Assembly: GCA_043815125.1 (NCBI GenBank)
Contig: JBDRJH010000478.1
Location: 1-10,276 of the forward strand
Direction: 5' to 3'
DNA length: 10,276 nt
Source: JAUWBF01 sp043815125
Lineage (GTDB): Bacteria; Verrucomicrobiota; Verrucomicrobiia; Opitutales; Opitutaceae
Shown here: one piece after another, positions 1-7,255 of the stretch
Position numbering within the stretch: position 1 is the stretch's first letter
Layout of the letters: each line of letters opens with the position of its first letter
Translations under genes and position numbers: made by a program
Notes under the pieces: generated by a model
Seen by the model: the letters and a program-made list of their open reading frames with translations, nothing else
Database searches by the model: none
Told to the model about the DNA's origin: nothing

Positions 1-79
1 CCGCCAGCTCCTCGGCGCGCACCAACCGGCGCCCCTGCAGGTGCATCACGATGGCCACGAGACGGTCGGTCCGGTTCAT
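1..79 (-). CDS. Probable HTH/WYL-domain (YafY-like) transcriptional regulator, N-terminal fragment
   Basis: The minus strand read from the ATG at 79 gives 26 residues before the window edge, beginning MNRTDRLVAIVMHLQGRR and continuing LVRAEELA. This is the typical opening of YafY-type regulators: an HTH_11 winged helix ('NRTDRL..IV..LQ....VRAEELA') normally followed by a ligand-binding WYL domain. Family knowledge suggests a DNA-binding repressor or activator of about 300 residues, acting in the cytoplasm; the WYL part is outside the window and cannot be confirmed. It is divergent from the GntR operon at 268, with about 190 bp between the two starts. No good Shine-Dalgarno sequence is visible upstream. 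The fragment is short, so the family call rests on one conserved stretch. Confidence 0.68.
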   Translation of the reverse strand, partial: MNRTDRLVAIVMHLQGRRLVRAEELA

Positions 80-267
80 AAGCCGGCCAGTCTGCCCGCC
101 CCTGCCCCCACCGTTCAAGCCCTCCTTCGCCCACCGAACACCACCGCCTCGCGGCGACCAGGCCCCCCCGATGCGGGAGCACGCCCCCGACTCTCCGGCG
201 ACCACATCCCCGACGCCAAGAGATTCCGGGCTTGCCGCCCCACCCGTCCTAGTTCAGATAGGACAGA
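80..267. promoter_or_regulatory. Divergent intergenic region between the WYL-type regulator and the GntR operon
   Basis: These 188 bp separate two divergent starts and must hold promoters for both. The plus strand is strikingly C-rich and G-poor over about 85-245. I see no convincing gene: the reading frames here are compositional. A weak -35-like TTGCCG (232-237) lies 17 bp before CAGATA (255-260), which would put transcription start almost at the GTG codon. The match to consensus is poor and this is only a suggestion. Confidence 0.4.
246..264. promoter_or_regulatory. Candidate autoregulatory operator overlapping the RBS of the GntR gene
   Basis: GTCCTA (246-251) and TAGGAC (259-264) form a perfect 6-bp inverted repeat around a 7-bp centre, GTTCAGA. 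The right arm contains the only Shine-Dalgarno-like sequence for the GTG at 268 (AGGA at 260-263). A dyad placed directly before a YtrA-type GntR gene is the usual position for self-binding in this family, so autorepression of the GntR-ABC operon is a reasonable inference. It could equally be an RNA stem-loop masking the ribosome-binding site. Confidence 0.5.
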
Positions 268-657
268 GTGCTGCCTTTTTCCATCGAGCTTAAACCCGGC
301 CTGCCCGTCACCGAGCAGATCCTCCATGCGGTGAAAAAAGCGGTGGTGAGCGGACAGTTGCCCGCGGGGGCGAAATTCCCCTCCGTCCGTCAGCTTAGCC
401 AGGAACTGCGCATCAACCCCAACACCGCGCACAAGGTGGTCGCCACGCTGGTGACCGAGGGCGTGCTGATGACCACGCCCGCAGTGGGCAGCGTGGTTGC
501 CCCGCCGGCGACCGGCGGCCGGCGGCAGCGTGCCGACCTGCTCGGCTCCGAGGTGGAACGACTCGTGGTCGAGGCCAAGAAACTAGGACTCGACCTGAGC
601 GACGTGCAGTCCGCGGTCGCGACGCATTGGAAAAAACTCAGCCAACCGAAGTCATAA
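268..657 (+). CDS. GntR-family transcriptional regulator, YtrA subfamily
   Basis: A 129-residue cytoplasmic DNA-binding protein. Residues 10-78 form a GntR winged helix: the 'PVTEQILHAVKKAVVSG' opening helix, 'LPAGAKFPSVRQLSQEL' at 31-47, recognition helix 'NPNTAHKVVATL' at 50-61 and a wing at about 66-78. The tail after the helix-turn-helix is only about 50 residues, as in YtrA-type regulators, and too short for the ligand domains of FadR or HutC types. GTG 268 is chosen because it keeps the whole HTH domain and has AGGA 4 bp upstream. Only one base separates its TAA from the ATG of the ABC ATPase, so the genes are almost certainly co-transcribed and probably translationally coupled. YtrA regulators typically repress their adjacent ABC transporter operon; the inducer is unknown. 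Confidence 0.9.
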   Translation: MLPFSIELKPGLPVTEQILHAVKKAVVSGQLPAGAKFPSVRQLSQELRINPNTAHKVVATLVTEGVLMTTPAVGSVVAPPATGGRRQRADLLGSEVERLVVEAKKLGLDLSDVQSAVATHWKKLSQPKS

Positions 658-658
658 C

Positions 659-1555
<897 letters not shown>

Positions 1556-1576
1556 CCTCCGTTTGCAACCAACATC

Positions 1577-3211
1577 ATGAGATCCACCGTCCGGCACATC
1601 GTATCCAAGGACCTGATACGGTTCTGGCCTCTGCTCACACTCTGGACCGCCGCGCTGATCCTGCGCGTCAGCCTGCCGGTCGCGCTGGCTGACAGCCTGG
1701 CCGTGTCCAACCGCGGCGAACGCATCTTCGCCTTCCTCTTGATCCTCCTGCTCAACGCCCTGCTGGTCGTGCGGGTCGTGGCCGAGGACTCGCCGCTGAA
1801 AGAGGCGGCCTTTTGGCGAAAGCTCCCCATATCGGGCGGCCAGATGTTGCGGGCCAAGCTGCTGTTCATCATCGGCTGGACGATGCTGCTCCCTGTGTGC
1901 ATCGTCACCGTGGCCGGCCTGCTGCAAGGCTTCACCGCGGACGAAACCATGAGGGTGGCAACCGCGCAACTGGTGGTCCACGGACTGGTCGGCGGGATGT
2001 TTTTCATGGTGTCCCTGCTCACGCAACGCGTGTTGGCATCGATCCTCGGTCTATGGCTGTTCGGCACCGCGGCCCAGCTCGTGAGCTCGGCGGCAGGATG
2101 GGATTCCCGTCATCACGGCTTGGGAAACGAGTTTGTCGAAGTCACCCGCAGCATGACGCCCTCGCTGGCGCTCTCGGCCCACATCATCGCCTGGCTGCTG
2201 GCGCTGGCCGCCTGCACGGTCGCCGCACTTTGGATTTATCGGGAGCGTCGCCGCTGGCCGGCCGCGGTCATGTTGTGCGCCGCGATCATCGGGGCCAAGA
2301 CGGTCGCGTCGGTGTGGCCGTGGGACTACCTGATGTGGGCGCCGCCACTCAAAAACGAGGTGGCCAAGTCGGACCCTCGTTACGCCGCCGACATCAAGAT
2401 GATCGAAAATCTGGGCCGAAACAGCATCAACGGCGTGGTTTACCGCGACCTCAAGGCCACTGCCAACTGGTCGGGATTGGCCCCGCGGGAAGTCGCTTTG
2501 GTTTACCGCACCGAAGGCTCCGTGATTTGGACCGATGGCACCAAGACCTCCCAGGTGCAGGACCTCGCCCCGTTCAATAAAGACCATCTGAACCCCGGTT
2601 TGATGACGCTCGGCGTTGCACGCCCGAGGGTTCCCATTGCCCAAAGCCTTTTGGCCGAACTTGCGCTCGCTCGCCTTCGCGAGGCCGAGTATGCCGCGCT
2701 CGGCCAAGGACCCGCCGAGTGGCAAGGACGCATCTCCGCGATGATCGGCCACATGGAGCCGGAACTGCGCCTGCCGCTGCAAAAGCGTTCCTACCAAAAC
2801 GGTGCCGTTCGCATCGCCATCACGGAGACCGAGTTCGCGGCGGAGCGCCTGGTCCTCAAACTGTATGAATCCCGCCCTGACATCCCGGCGGGCAAACTTG
2901 CGGCCACCCGCCTGGCCCAGACGATGCGAAACTCCACGAGTTCGTATGCGTTGATCAACCACGGTCGCGGGGAAGCCATTTTGACCAGCGGTGGCGGCGG
3001 CGGCTCAGGTGCTACCGATGGCTTTCTCAGCACCAAGCGGTCCGAGTTGCATTTCAACGCCGCCGAGCTGGGCCGTCCCTTTGACGCCGATGCCTGGCAC
3101 ACCTGGCTGAGTGAAGCCGAGTTGGTGCGGTTCCGATTTATCGAGCATCGCCGCGTCGCCTTCGACATCCGCCTCCCTCTGAGCACCGCCCACACGCCCC
3201 CCATAAACTGA
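1577..3211 (+). CDS. ABC-2-like permease with a large C-terminal soluble domain
   Basis: This 544-residue protein is the likely membrane partner of the preceding ATPase. Residues 1-250 contain about six or seven hydrophobic segments (roughly 17-38, 50-69, 95-116, 130-148, 152-172, 200-219, 229-247). The polar stretch FWRKLPISGGQMLRAK (79-94) resembles the cytosolic loop of ABC-2 permeases that contacts the ATPase. Residues about 250-544 lack membrane segments and contain a glycine run (SGGGGGSG) near 474-481 that looks like a linker. I do not recognise a family for this tail. Its side of the membrane depends on whether six or seven segments cross, which I cannot settle by eye. Start ATG 1577 gives a charged N-terminus (RSTVRHIVSKDLIR) before the first segment. 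The operon context suggests export or envelope maintenance, but no substrate is evident. Confidence 0.8.
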   Translation: MRSTVRHIVSKDLIRFWPLLTLWTAALILRVSLPVALADSLAVSNRGERIFAFLLILLLNALLVVRVVAEDSPLKEAAFWRKLPISGGQMLRAKLLFIIGWTMLLPVCIVTVAGLLQGFTADETMRVATAQLVVHGLVGGMFFMVSLLTQRVLASILGLWLFGTAAQLVSSAAGWDSRHHGLGNEFVEVTRSMTPSLALSAHIIAWLLALAACTVAALWIYRERRRWPAAVMLCAAIIGAKTVASVWPWDYLMWAPPLKNEVAKSDPRYAADIKMIENLGRNSINGVVYRDLKATANWSGLAPREVALVYRTEGSVIWTDGTKTSQVQDLAPFNKDHLNPGLMTLGVARPRVPIAQSLLAELALARLREAEYAALGQGPAEWQGRISAMIGHMEPELRLPLQKRSYQNGAVRIAITETEFAAERLVLKLYESRPDIPAGKLAATRLAQTMRNSTSSYALINHGRGEAILTSGGGGGSGATDGFLSTKRSELHFNAAELGRPFDADAWHTWLSEAELVRFRFIEHRRVAFDIRLPLSTAHTPPIN

Positions 3212-3355
3212 CCACTCGACGTCACCACCGTCCCCAAACAGGTTTGTCACTTATTAAGTGACAATGTGCGCGGGCGGGGAGCGGTGGCCCGCTTCGGGCG
3301 GGGTTGGGCAAAGGCAGCCGAGGCCGGGCGGGTGCAAGCTGTATCCAGTCCTCAA
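3212..3355. other. Convergent intergenic region with a perfect palindrome and a weak GC hairpin
   Basis: The permease (plus) and the sulfatase (minus) end facing each other here, so no promoter is expected. The gap carries the 21-bp palindrome listed separately and a small GC-rich hairpin, GCCCG (3287-3291) with CGGGC (3295-3299). No T-run follows either structure on either strand, so a classical intrinsic terminator is not evident. I see no gene in this stretch. Confidence 0.6.
3244..3264. repeat. Perfect 21-bp palindrome (10-bp arms, 1-bp centre)
   Basis: TTGTCACTTA (3244-3253) and TAAGTGACAA (3255-3264) are exact reverse complements around a single T at 3254. The pairing stops on both sides at 3243 and 3265. 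A one-base centre fits a dimeric regulator site better than an RNA terminator loop, although an RNA could still fold with about seven or eight pairs and a larger loop. The ACTTA-N-TAAGT core is the kind of dyad bound by small winged-helix regulators such as MarR or HxlR types, but no such gene is in the window. Confidence 0.6.
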
Positions 3356-4789
3356 TTACCCGGGCCAGAATATCTTCGGCGGACGGTTGGCGCAGGGTTT
3401 CAGCTTGGACAAATCGAAATCCAGATCCTCCCGATCAACCACATGCCCCGCCAACAACCGGCGCATATCCTCCAACACCGGGCTTTCGCCGGAGAGATCG
3501 TGGCATTCATTGGCATCGTTTTCCAAATCGAAGAGCTGCTCCTCGTTGGTCTTCGGGAACCACAGGTATTTCCACTTCTTGGTGACGATCCACACATTAT
3601 GATAGCCACCGCCACACTGGCCGAACAGATGATCGCGTGACTCCGCCAGCGGTTCCCCACGCAACAGCGGCGCGAGCGAAACACCGTCCATCGACGCCGG
3701 GATGGCGACCCCCGCCAAGTCCAGCAGCGTCGGTGCCACGTCTTCCCAACAAACCAGTTCGTCCAACCCCGCCCGCTTGATCGGCACGTTCGCGCCCGAG
3801 ATAAAAAACGGCACCCGCGCCGACGCCTCGTAGCCGAGCGATTTTCGGAACAGCTGATGGTCGCCCAACATCTCGCCGTGATCCGAACTGAACAGCAGGT
3901 AATACGGCGCGTTCGCATCCGGCGAACCGTAGCCGGTCCACTGCTCGATGACGTGCGCGATGCAGTCGTCGATGTGATTGATCAACGCGTAATACGCCGC
4001 CGTCGCGCGCCGAATGATCTCCGGGTCGAACGGCCCGGTCGGCGAATGCGGCGCGGTGACCCCCGCCGCCCCTCCAGCCCCGCGCGCCGCCCAGTCGGCG
4101 ATCACCGCCGGCGGGATGTCCTTGGCCAGGTAGCGTTGCAAATAGTGATCCAACGGCACGAACGGCGGATGCGGATGAAAAAAGGAGAGGTGCAGAAAAA
4201 ACGGACAGGCCGGATCGCGCCGCTCGGTCAGAAAACGAACCGCTTCCTCCGCCAGCCAGTTGTTGTGATGCAGGCAGTCGTCATAACCCCAGGGACTCAC
4301 CAGGCGACCGTTGCCGTCGATGCCGTGATCGTGCGGGTGTCGGTTCATGCCATGCGAGCGCAACCAGTCCACGTAGTCATTACGTTTTTGGGTCGGACAA
4401 CGCGGACGCCAATTGGAGGTTTCCGACAGGATCATGTTGTCGAAACCATATCGCCGGCCCTGCGGATGCAGGTGCAGCTTGCCGATCAGCTGCGTCTGGT
4501 AGCCGGCGTCGCTCAGACAACCCGGCAACGTGGCCGGCGGGTTGAAGTCGAGACCGTCCTGATAGCGCCGGAGCCCGTGCGAATCCGCGCTCTGGCCCGA
4601 CAGCAGCGTGCGCCGGGCCGGGATGCACACCGGGCAGGTCGAGTAGCCGCGGGTAAAATTCACGCCCCGCGACGCCATGTGATCGAGGTTGGGCGTCTCG
4701 ATCACGCGATTGCCATTGATGCCGAGACAATCGCCCCGCTGTTGGTCGGTGGTGATCAGAAGAATGTGGGGACGCGGGGTATCACTCAT
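3356..4789 (-). CDS. Sulfatase (formylglycine-dependent, arylsulfatase family)
   Basis: A 477-residue hydrolase that would cleave sulfate esters, or possibly phosphonate or phosphate esters in relatives. The alkaline-phosphatase-superfamily fold is clear: metal-binding TTDQQRGDCLG near the N-terminus (D15, Q16), formylglycine site C55-I-P-A-R59, GKLH at 103-106, SFFHPHPPF at 202-210 and the second metal motif SSDHGEMLGDH at 301-311. A C-terminal sulfatase substructure ends near the terminus (WKYLW..P, then EQLFDLEND). C55 must be oxidised to formylglycine by a maturase not encoded here. ATG 4789 is chosen because homology begins at once; the open frame continues upstream to 4960, but that part is arginine-rich, unlike a sulfatase, and overlaps the divergent gene. 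No signal peptide is present, so it is probably cytoplasmic, as in choline-sulfatase-like enzymes. The divergent AraC gene is the likely regulator. The substrate is unknown. Confidence 0.93.
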   Translation of the reverse strand: MSDTPRPHILLITTDQQRGDCLGINGNRVIETPNLDHMASRGVNFTRGYSTCPVCIPARRTLLSGQSADSHGLRRYQDGLDFNPPATLPGCLSDAGYQTQLIGKLHLHPQGRRYGFDNMILSETSNWRPRCPTQKRNDYVDWLRSHGMNRHPHDHGIDGNGRLVSPWGYDDCLHHNNWLAEEAVRFLTERRDPACPFFLHLSFFHPHPPFVPLDHYLQRYLAKDIPPAVIADWAARGAGGAAGVTAPHSPTGPFDPEIIRRATAAYYALINHIDDCIAHVIEQWTGYGSPDANAPYYLLFSSDHGEMLGDHQLFRKSLGYEASARVPFFISGANVPIKRAGLDELVCWEDVAPTLLDLAGVAIPASMDGVSLAPLLRGEPLAESRDHLFGQCGGGYHNVWIVTKKWKYLWFPKTNEEQLFDLENDANECHDLSGESPVLEDMRRLLAGHVVDREDLDFDLSKLKPCANRPPKIFWPG

Positions 4790-4871
4790 GCGAACAACGC
4801 TGTGCGCGCGCGGAACACCTTCCAACAGCCAAGCATTGCGGGAATGGCCCAATAGAGTATGGAAACAGCTC
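4790..4871. promoter_or_regulatory. Divergent promoter region, sulfatase / AraC regulator
   Basis: These 82 bp separate the starts of the sulfatase (minus) and the AraC gene (plus), so both promoters and any AraC operator should lie here or slightly inside the genes. No good -10/-35 pair stands out on either strand. TTCCA near 4828 and TGGAA at 4860-4864 form a widely spaced 5-bp inverted repeat that could be chance. GGAA at 4861-4864 is the best, weak, ribosome-binding candidate for the AraC gene. Confidence 0.45.
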
Positions 4872-5738
4872 ATGCTGACATCAGATCTCCCCGTTGATAA
4901 ATGGGATCGCCTCCGCCGGGAGCTGGTCTGGATCCGCCGAGCCGCCATTGAAAAATCCAATCAGAGCCTCAGCTATCAGCCGCAGGGCCGGATCGCCGCG
5001 TGGCGCTTGATTCACGGCCGGGCGACCTTTCGCCTGTCCTCCGGTCTCAGCCGCGTGAAGGCCGGACAGTGGATATTTCCCGGCACCGGGACCGGTGACC
5101 GCACCTTCTCGGACGACGCCGAGATCATCTCGCTGCGTTTCCACCTGGAGTGGCCCGGTGGCGAAAATCTCTTCGACCACCGCAAGCCGATCATCGTCGG
5201 CGGCCGCGAGACCCACGACCTGGATCGCGCCGGCTTTGCGCTGGTGGACTTCGTGCAAGCCAATCTGACCCCAAGCGGCTTTCACCTGCCTTGGGCGGCC
5301 ACCAACCTGGATCGTTACCTCACGCTGCAAACCCACTTTGAGCGGTGGCTGCGAGCCTACGTGGAGTTGATGACCGGATCAGGCCAAGCCCCGGGTCCGG
5401 CCCCGCACGGCGACCCGCGGATTCAAGAAGCGGTGCGGTTGATGGAGTCGCGGTTGCGAGCGGGCGAAGTGTTGACGGAAAACGACGCCGCCCGCGGGGT
5501 CGGGTTGAGCCTCAGCCAGTTCAAGCGACTGTTCGCGCGTGACCTAAAAAAAACGCCCAAAGCCTGGCTCGACGATCTGCGCTACGAGCTGGCCTGCGAC
5601 CGCCTCGGCGAGACCGGCCAGACGGTGAAGGAGATCGGCTACGAACTCGGCTTTCGTTCCCCCAACCACTTTTCCGCCTGGTTCAGCCAACGCCGAGGCT
5701 GCCCACCGGGCCAAGCCGGCCGGGGCGGGAGGGGTTGA
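4872..5738 (+). CDS. AraC/XylS-family transcriptional regulator
   Basis: A 288-residue cytoplasmic regulator. The N-terminal part (about 1-170) resembles the cupin-like sensor of AraC proteins, with the segment GRATFRLSSGLSRVKAGQW and later PGTGTGDRTFSDDAEIISLRF. The C-terminal part (about 178-280) carries two helix-turn-helix motifs: 'ENDAARGVGLSLSQFKRLF' and the family signature 'VKEIGYELGFRSPNHFSAWF', followed by a GCPP turn. ATG 4872 is chosen because the open frame upstream (to 4689) runs into the antisense of the sulfatase and encodes unrelated sequence. It is divergent from the sulfatase gene, a common arrangement in which the AraC protein activates the catabolic gene in response to the sulfated substrate or a breakdown product. 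The inducer cannot be told from sequence. Confidence 0.92.
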   Translation: MLTSDLPVDKWDRLRRELVWIRRAAIEKSNQSLSYQPQGRIAAWRLIHGRATFRLSSGLSRVKAGQWIFPGTGTGDRTFSDDAEIISLRFHLEWPGGENLFDHRKPIIVGGRETHDLDRAGFALVDFVQANLTPSGFHLPWAATNLDRYLTLQTHFERWLRAYVELMTGSGQAPGPAPHGDPRIQEAVRLMESRLRAGEVLTENDAARGVGLSLSQFKRLFARDLKKTPKAWLDDLRYELACDRLGETGQTVKEIGYELGFRSPNHFSAWFSQRRGCPPGQAGRGGRG

Positions 5739-5844
5739 ACCTAAACTCAGGGTCGTCCCAACGCGTCAGCCTTCCGTTGGGCCGCCGCAAGCGGTGCCCC
5801 AGAGCTTTCCGGTGACATCACAGGATTCATCAATCCCCGGAGTT

Positions 5845-5912
5845 TCACCACAGAGGCACAGACAAGACCGAAGCGCAGCGTCTCCGGCTTGAACTCTGTG
5901 GCTGTGAGGTGA
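5845..5912. repeat. Possible repetitive extragenic palindromic element (degenerate)
   Basis: The outer arms TCACC (5845-5849) and GGTGA (5908-5912) pair perfectly. Inside them, ACCACAGAGGCACAGA on the left matches, with small gaps, the reverse complement of CTCTGTGGCTGTGAGGT on the right, and the inner part CAAG / CTTG with CCG / CGG continues the fold toward a GC loop around 5871-5880. The whole 68 bp can therefore fold into one imperfect stem-loop. The CACCACAGAGGCACAGA core resembles a family of dispersed intergenic repeats that I remember from Verrucomicrobiota and some other bacteria. Only one copy is in this window, so repetition is not shown here. Confidence 0.45.
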
Positions 5913-5923
5913 TTGGTAATCAC
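5909..5923. promoter_or_regulatory. Perfect 6-bp inverted repeat upstream of the first lipoprotein gene
   Basis: GTGATT (5909-5914) and AATCAC (5918-5923) flank a 3-base loop, GGT. It overlaps the right edge of the larger palindromic element and lies 46 bp before the lipoprotein start codon. It could be an operator, part of the repeat, or a small terminator-like stem; there is no T-run after it. Confidence 0.35.
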
Positions 5924-5969
5924 TGCTGGCACTTTGTCCGAAAAACGCCTGTGCATGGTAACTTAATCC

Positions 5970-6584
5970 ATGGAAACCATCCCCCTCATGCGCATTCAAA
6001 GCACTTGGGCCCAGCTATTGATTGTCGCCTGGTCCTTCACCTGCCTTTTTCTGACCGGCTGTGATCAAACGCGCACGGAATGGACGGTGCAGACCAGCCC
6101 TGCCGGCATATGCGGCCTCGGCATTAACACCCGGTGGCAGGCCGAGTGGAGATCGTTGGAAAATACCGCGAGCGGGCTCTCTTTGATCATGGCGGACCCG
6201 CTTTTCTGGGAACGCTATTTCAATACGCCCCACGATAAGAATCCCGTTACCCTGAAAGATATTCGCATCACCCCCGGAAGGCTGACCGCTGATCAATTGG
6301 CGGAGTGCCACCTGAGCTTTCACTCTGTTGACGAGCCCGACGCCGATGCTCTGCGGACTCGATTGATTGAAGCCATTTCACGCTACGTGGCCGACGACAG
6401 ACGGGCCAGAGAATTGGATGCCATCGCCGATCTCAAAGTCCGTGAAGCCGCCATGGTTTCCAAGGAAGATGAAGAGTCCCGAAAACTTCTGGCCATAATC
6501 CGCATGCGATTGGCCGAAGCCCAGTCTCAGCTGCTTGATAATGATGATCACTTTGTTTTGAAGGTCTTCATCGACGGGGATTGA
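5970..6584 (+). CDS. Hypothetical lipoprotein with a helical C-terminal half
   Basis: A 204-residue protein from ATG 5970, or 198 residues from the second ATG at 5988. The latter gives the more typical signal peptide (MR, then a hydrophobic core ending in the lipobox LTGC). The cysteine is residue 31 (or 25) and would be lipidated, so the protein is expected to be membrane-anchored and exported. The middle (about 60-120) is mixed; the C-terminal part (about 125-195) is rich in A, R, E and L and reads as long, perhaps coiled-coil, helices. I recognise no family. The base composition is noticeably less GC-rich than the flanking genes, with A/T-ending codons more frequent, which may point to later acquisition or low expression. 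Neither start has a good Shine-Dalgarno sequence. It stands alone between intergenic stretches. Confidence 0.72.
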   Translation: METIPLMRIQSTWAQLLIVAWSFTCLFLTGCDQTRTEWTVQTSPAGICGLGINTRWQAEWRSLENTASGLSLIMADPLFWERYFNTPHDKNPVTLKDIRITPGRLTADQLAECHLSFHSVDEPDADALRTRLIEAISRYVADDRRARELDAIADLKVREAAMVSKEDEESRKLLAIIRMRLAEAQSQLLDNDDHFVLKVFIDGD

Positions 6585-6769
6585 ACGAATCGAAATACCC
6601 GCCCCGAAAAATCGTCGGCAACAGGCGGCACCTCCTCCGGTTTGGTTACTTGCAGCTCCACGACGCTCCGTCCCGCTATTCCCACGATCCTGACGGCAGC
6701 AGGGTGACAACCGGGCCTTGTGATGACGTGCCATCAGACCCAGTCTGCGGCTTTCGGCCATTACCGATC
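6585..6769. other. Intergenic stretch between the two lipoprotein genes
   Basis: An open frame from the second lipoprotein continues upstream through this 185-bp stretch to a TTG at 6581, but its translation is proline/arginine-rich and unlike an exported protein, so it is taken as non-coding. I find no clear promoter, hairpin terminator or repeat in it. Confidence 0.45.
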
Positions 6770-7234
6770 ATGAAACATCCCATCCTTTCCGTCTGCCTCG
6801 CGTTGTTGCTGCTCGCGGGCTGCAAGTTCGAAGCCCCGCTGACCGAAAAGCCCACCCGCGACGTTGATCCCGCGCTGCTCGGCTCTTGGTTCTCCCTGTC
6901 GGATGGCAAACCGCTCGATGTATTCAAACTCTCACGACAAGAATACCTCGTGATCGACGATGGAGAACCGCTCGCCTGCACGCACTCGGACCTTGCCGGC
7001 ACCAACTTCGTCAGTTGCCGCCAGCTCGCCAACGACACCGACCGCCACGGCAAGCATGCCTACATCGCTTACACCCTCAAAGGCGACGAACTGGTGATCA
7101 GCCTCCTGAGCAAAACACCCGGCTTGCGCGAAACCATGTCGGCCGAAGAAATCCGCGCCGCGCTCGCAGCCGCCGTCAAAGCCGGCACCGCCCTGGACCC
7201 GGAGAGCCGGACGCGCTACCGCAAAAAGTCCTGA
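6770..7234 (+). CDS. Small lipoprotein, lipocalin-like
   Basis: A 154-residue exported protein. ATG 6770 gives a textbook lipoprotein signal, MKHPILSVCLALLLLAGC, with lipobox LAGC and lipidated C18. After it comes 'KFEAPLTEKPTRDVDPALLGSW', a pattern seen in a widespread group of uncharacterised lipoproteins whose 'LLGSW' opening strand resembles lipocalin-like beta-barrels. Alternating beta-type segments continue (VFKLSRQEYLVIDD, YIAYTLKGDELVISLL), ending in a helical, charged tail (SAEEIRAALAAAVKAGTAL). Two cysteines in the body (residues 62 and 75 by my count) could form a disulfide outside the cytoplasm. No biochemical role is known to me for the group. The gene converges on the SatP-type gene with only 21 bp between the stops, a gap with no clear terminator. 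Confidence 0.82.
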   Translation: MKHPILSVCLALLLLAGCKFEAPLTEKPTRDVDPALLGSWFSLSDGKPLDVFKLSRQEYLVIDDGEPLACTHSDLAGTNFVSCRQLANDTDRHGKHAYIAYTLKGDELVISLLSKTPGLRETMSAEEIRAALAAAVKAGTALDPESRTRYRKKS

Positions 7235-7255
7235 TTGCCCACCCGGCGCGGCGAC

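Larger units (their letters stand above)
5739..5969. other. Intergenic region with repeat-like and hairpin elements
   Basis: This 231-bp stretch lies downstream of the AraC gene and before the first lipoprotein gene. It holds a degenerate palindromic element (5845-5912) and a short perfect hairpin (5909-5923), listed separately. A 69-codon minus-strand frame (5747-5956) crosses the palindromic element and is judged spurious. No convincing promoter for the lipoprotein is visible; TTGTCC (5934-5939) and TAACTT (5959-5964) are 19 bp apart and too close to the start codon. Confidence 0.5.

Noticed and set aside
3857..4855. 332-codon plus-strand open frame opposite the sulfatase
   Set aside because: It lies entirely antisense to the sulfatase catalytic motifs. 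Its V/R/H-rich translation has no recognisable domain.
4689..4871. 61-residue N-terminal extension of the AraC frame
   Set aside because: It overlaps the sulfatase start on the other strand and has no AraC-like content; ATG 4872 leaves a sensible divergent promoter gap.
4790..4960. 57-residue N-terminal extension of the sulfatase frame
   Set aside because: The extension is arginine-rich, lacks a signal peptide and overlaps the divergent AraC gene. Sulfatase homology begins at the ATG at 4789.
5747..5956. 69-codon minus-strand frame upstream of the lipoprotein
   Set aside because: Much of it is a translation of the palindromic repeat-like element. No ribosome-binding site or domain is visible, so it is likely a false ORF.
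6581..6769. TTG-start extension of the second lipoprotein, overlapping the first lipoprotein stop
   Set aside because: It would place 63 polar residues before a textbook lipoprotein signal peptide; ATG 6770 is clearly better.
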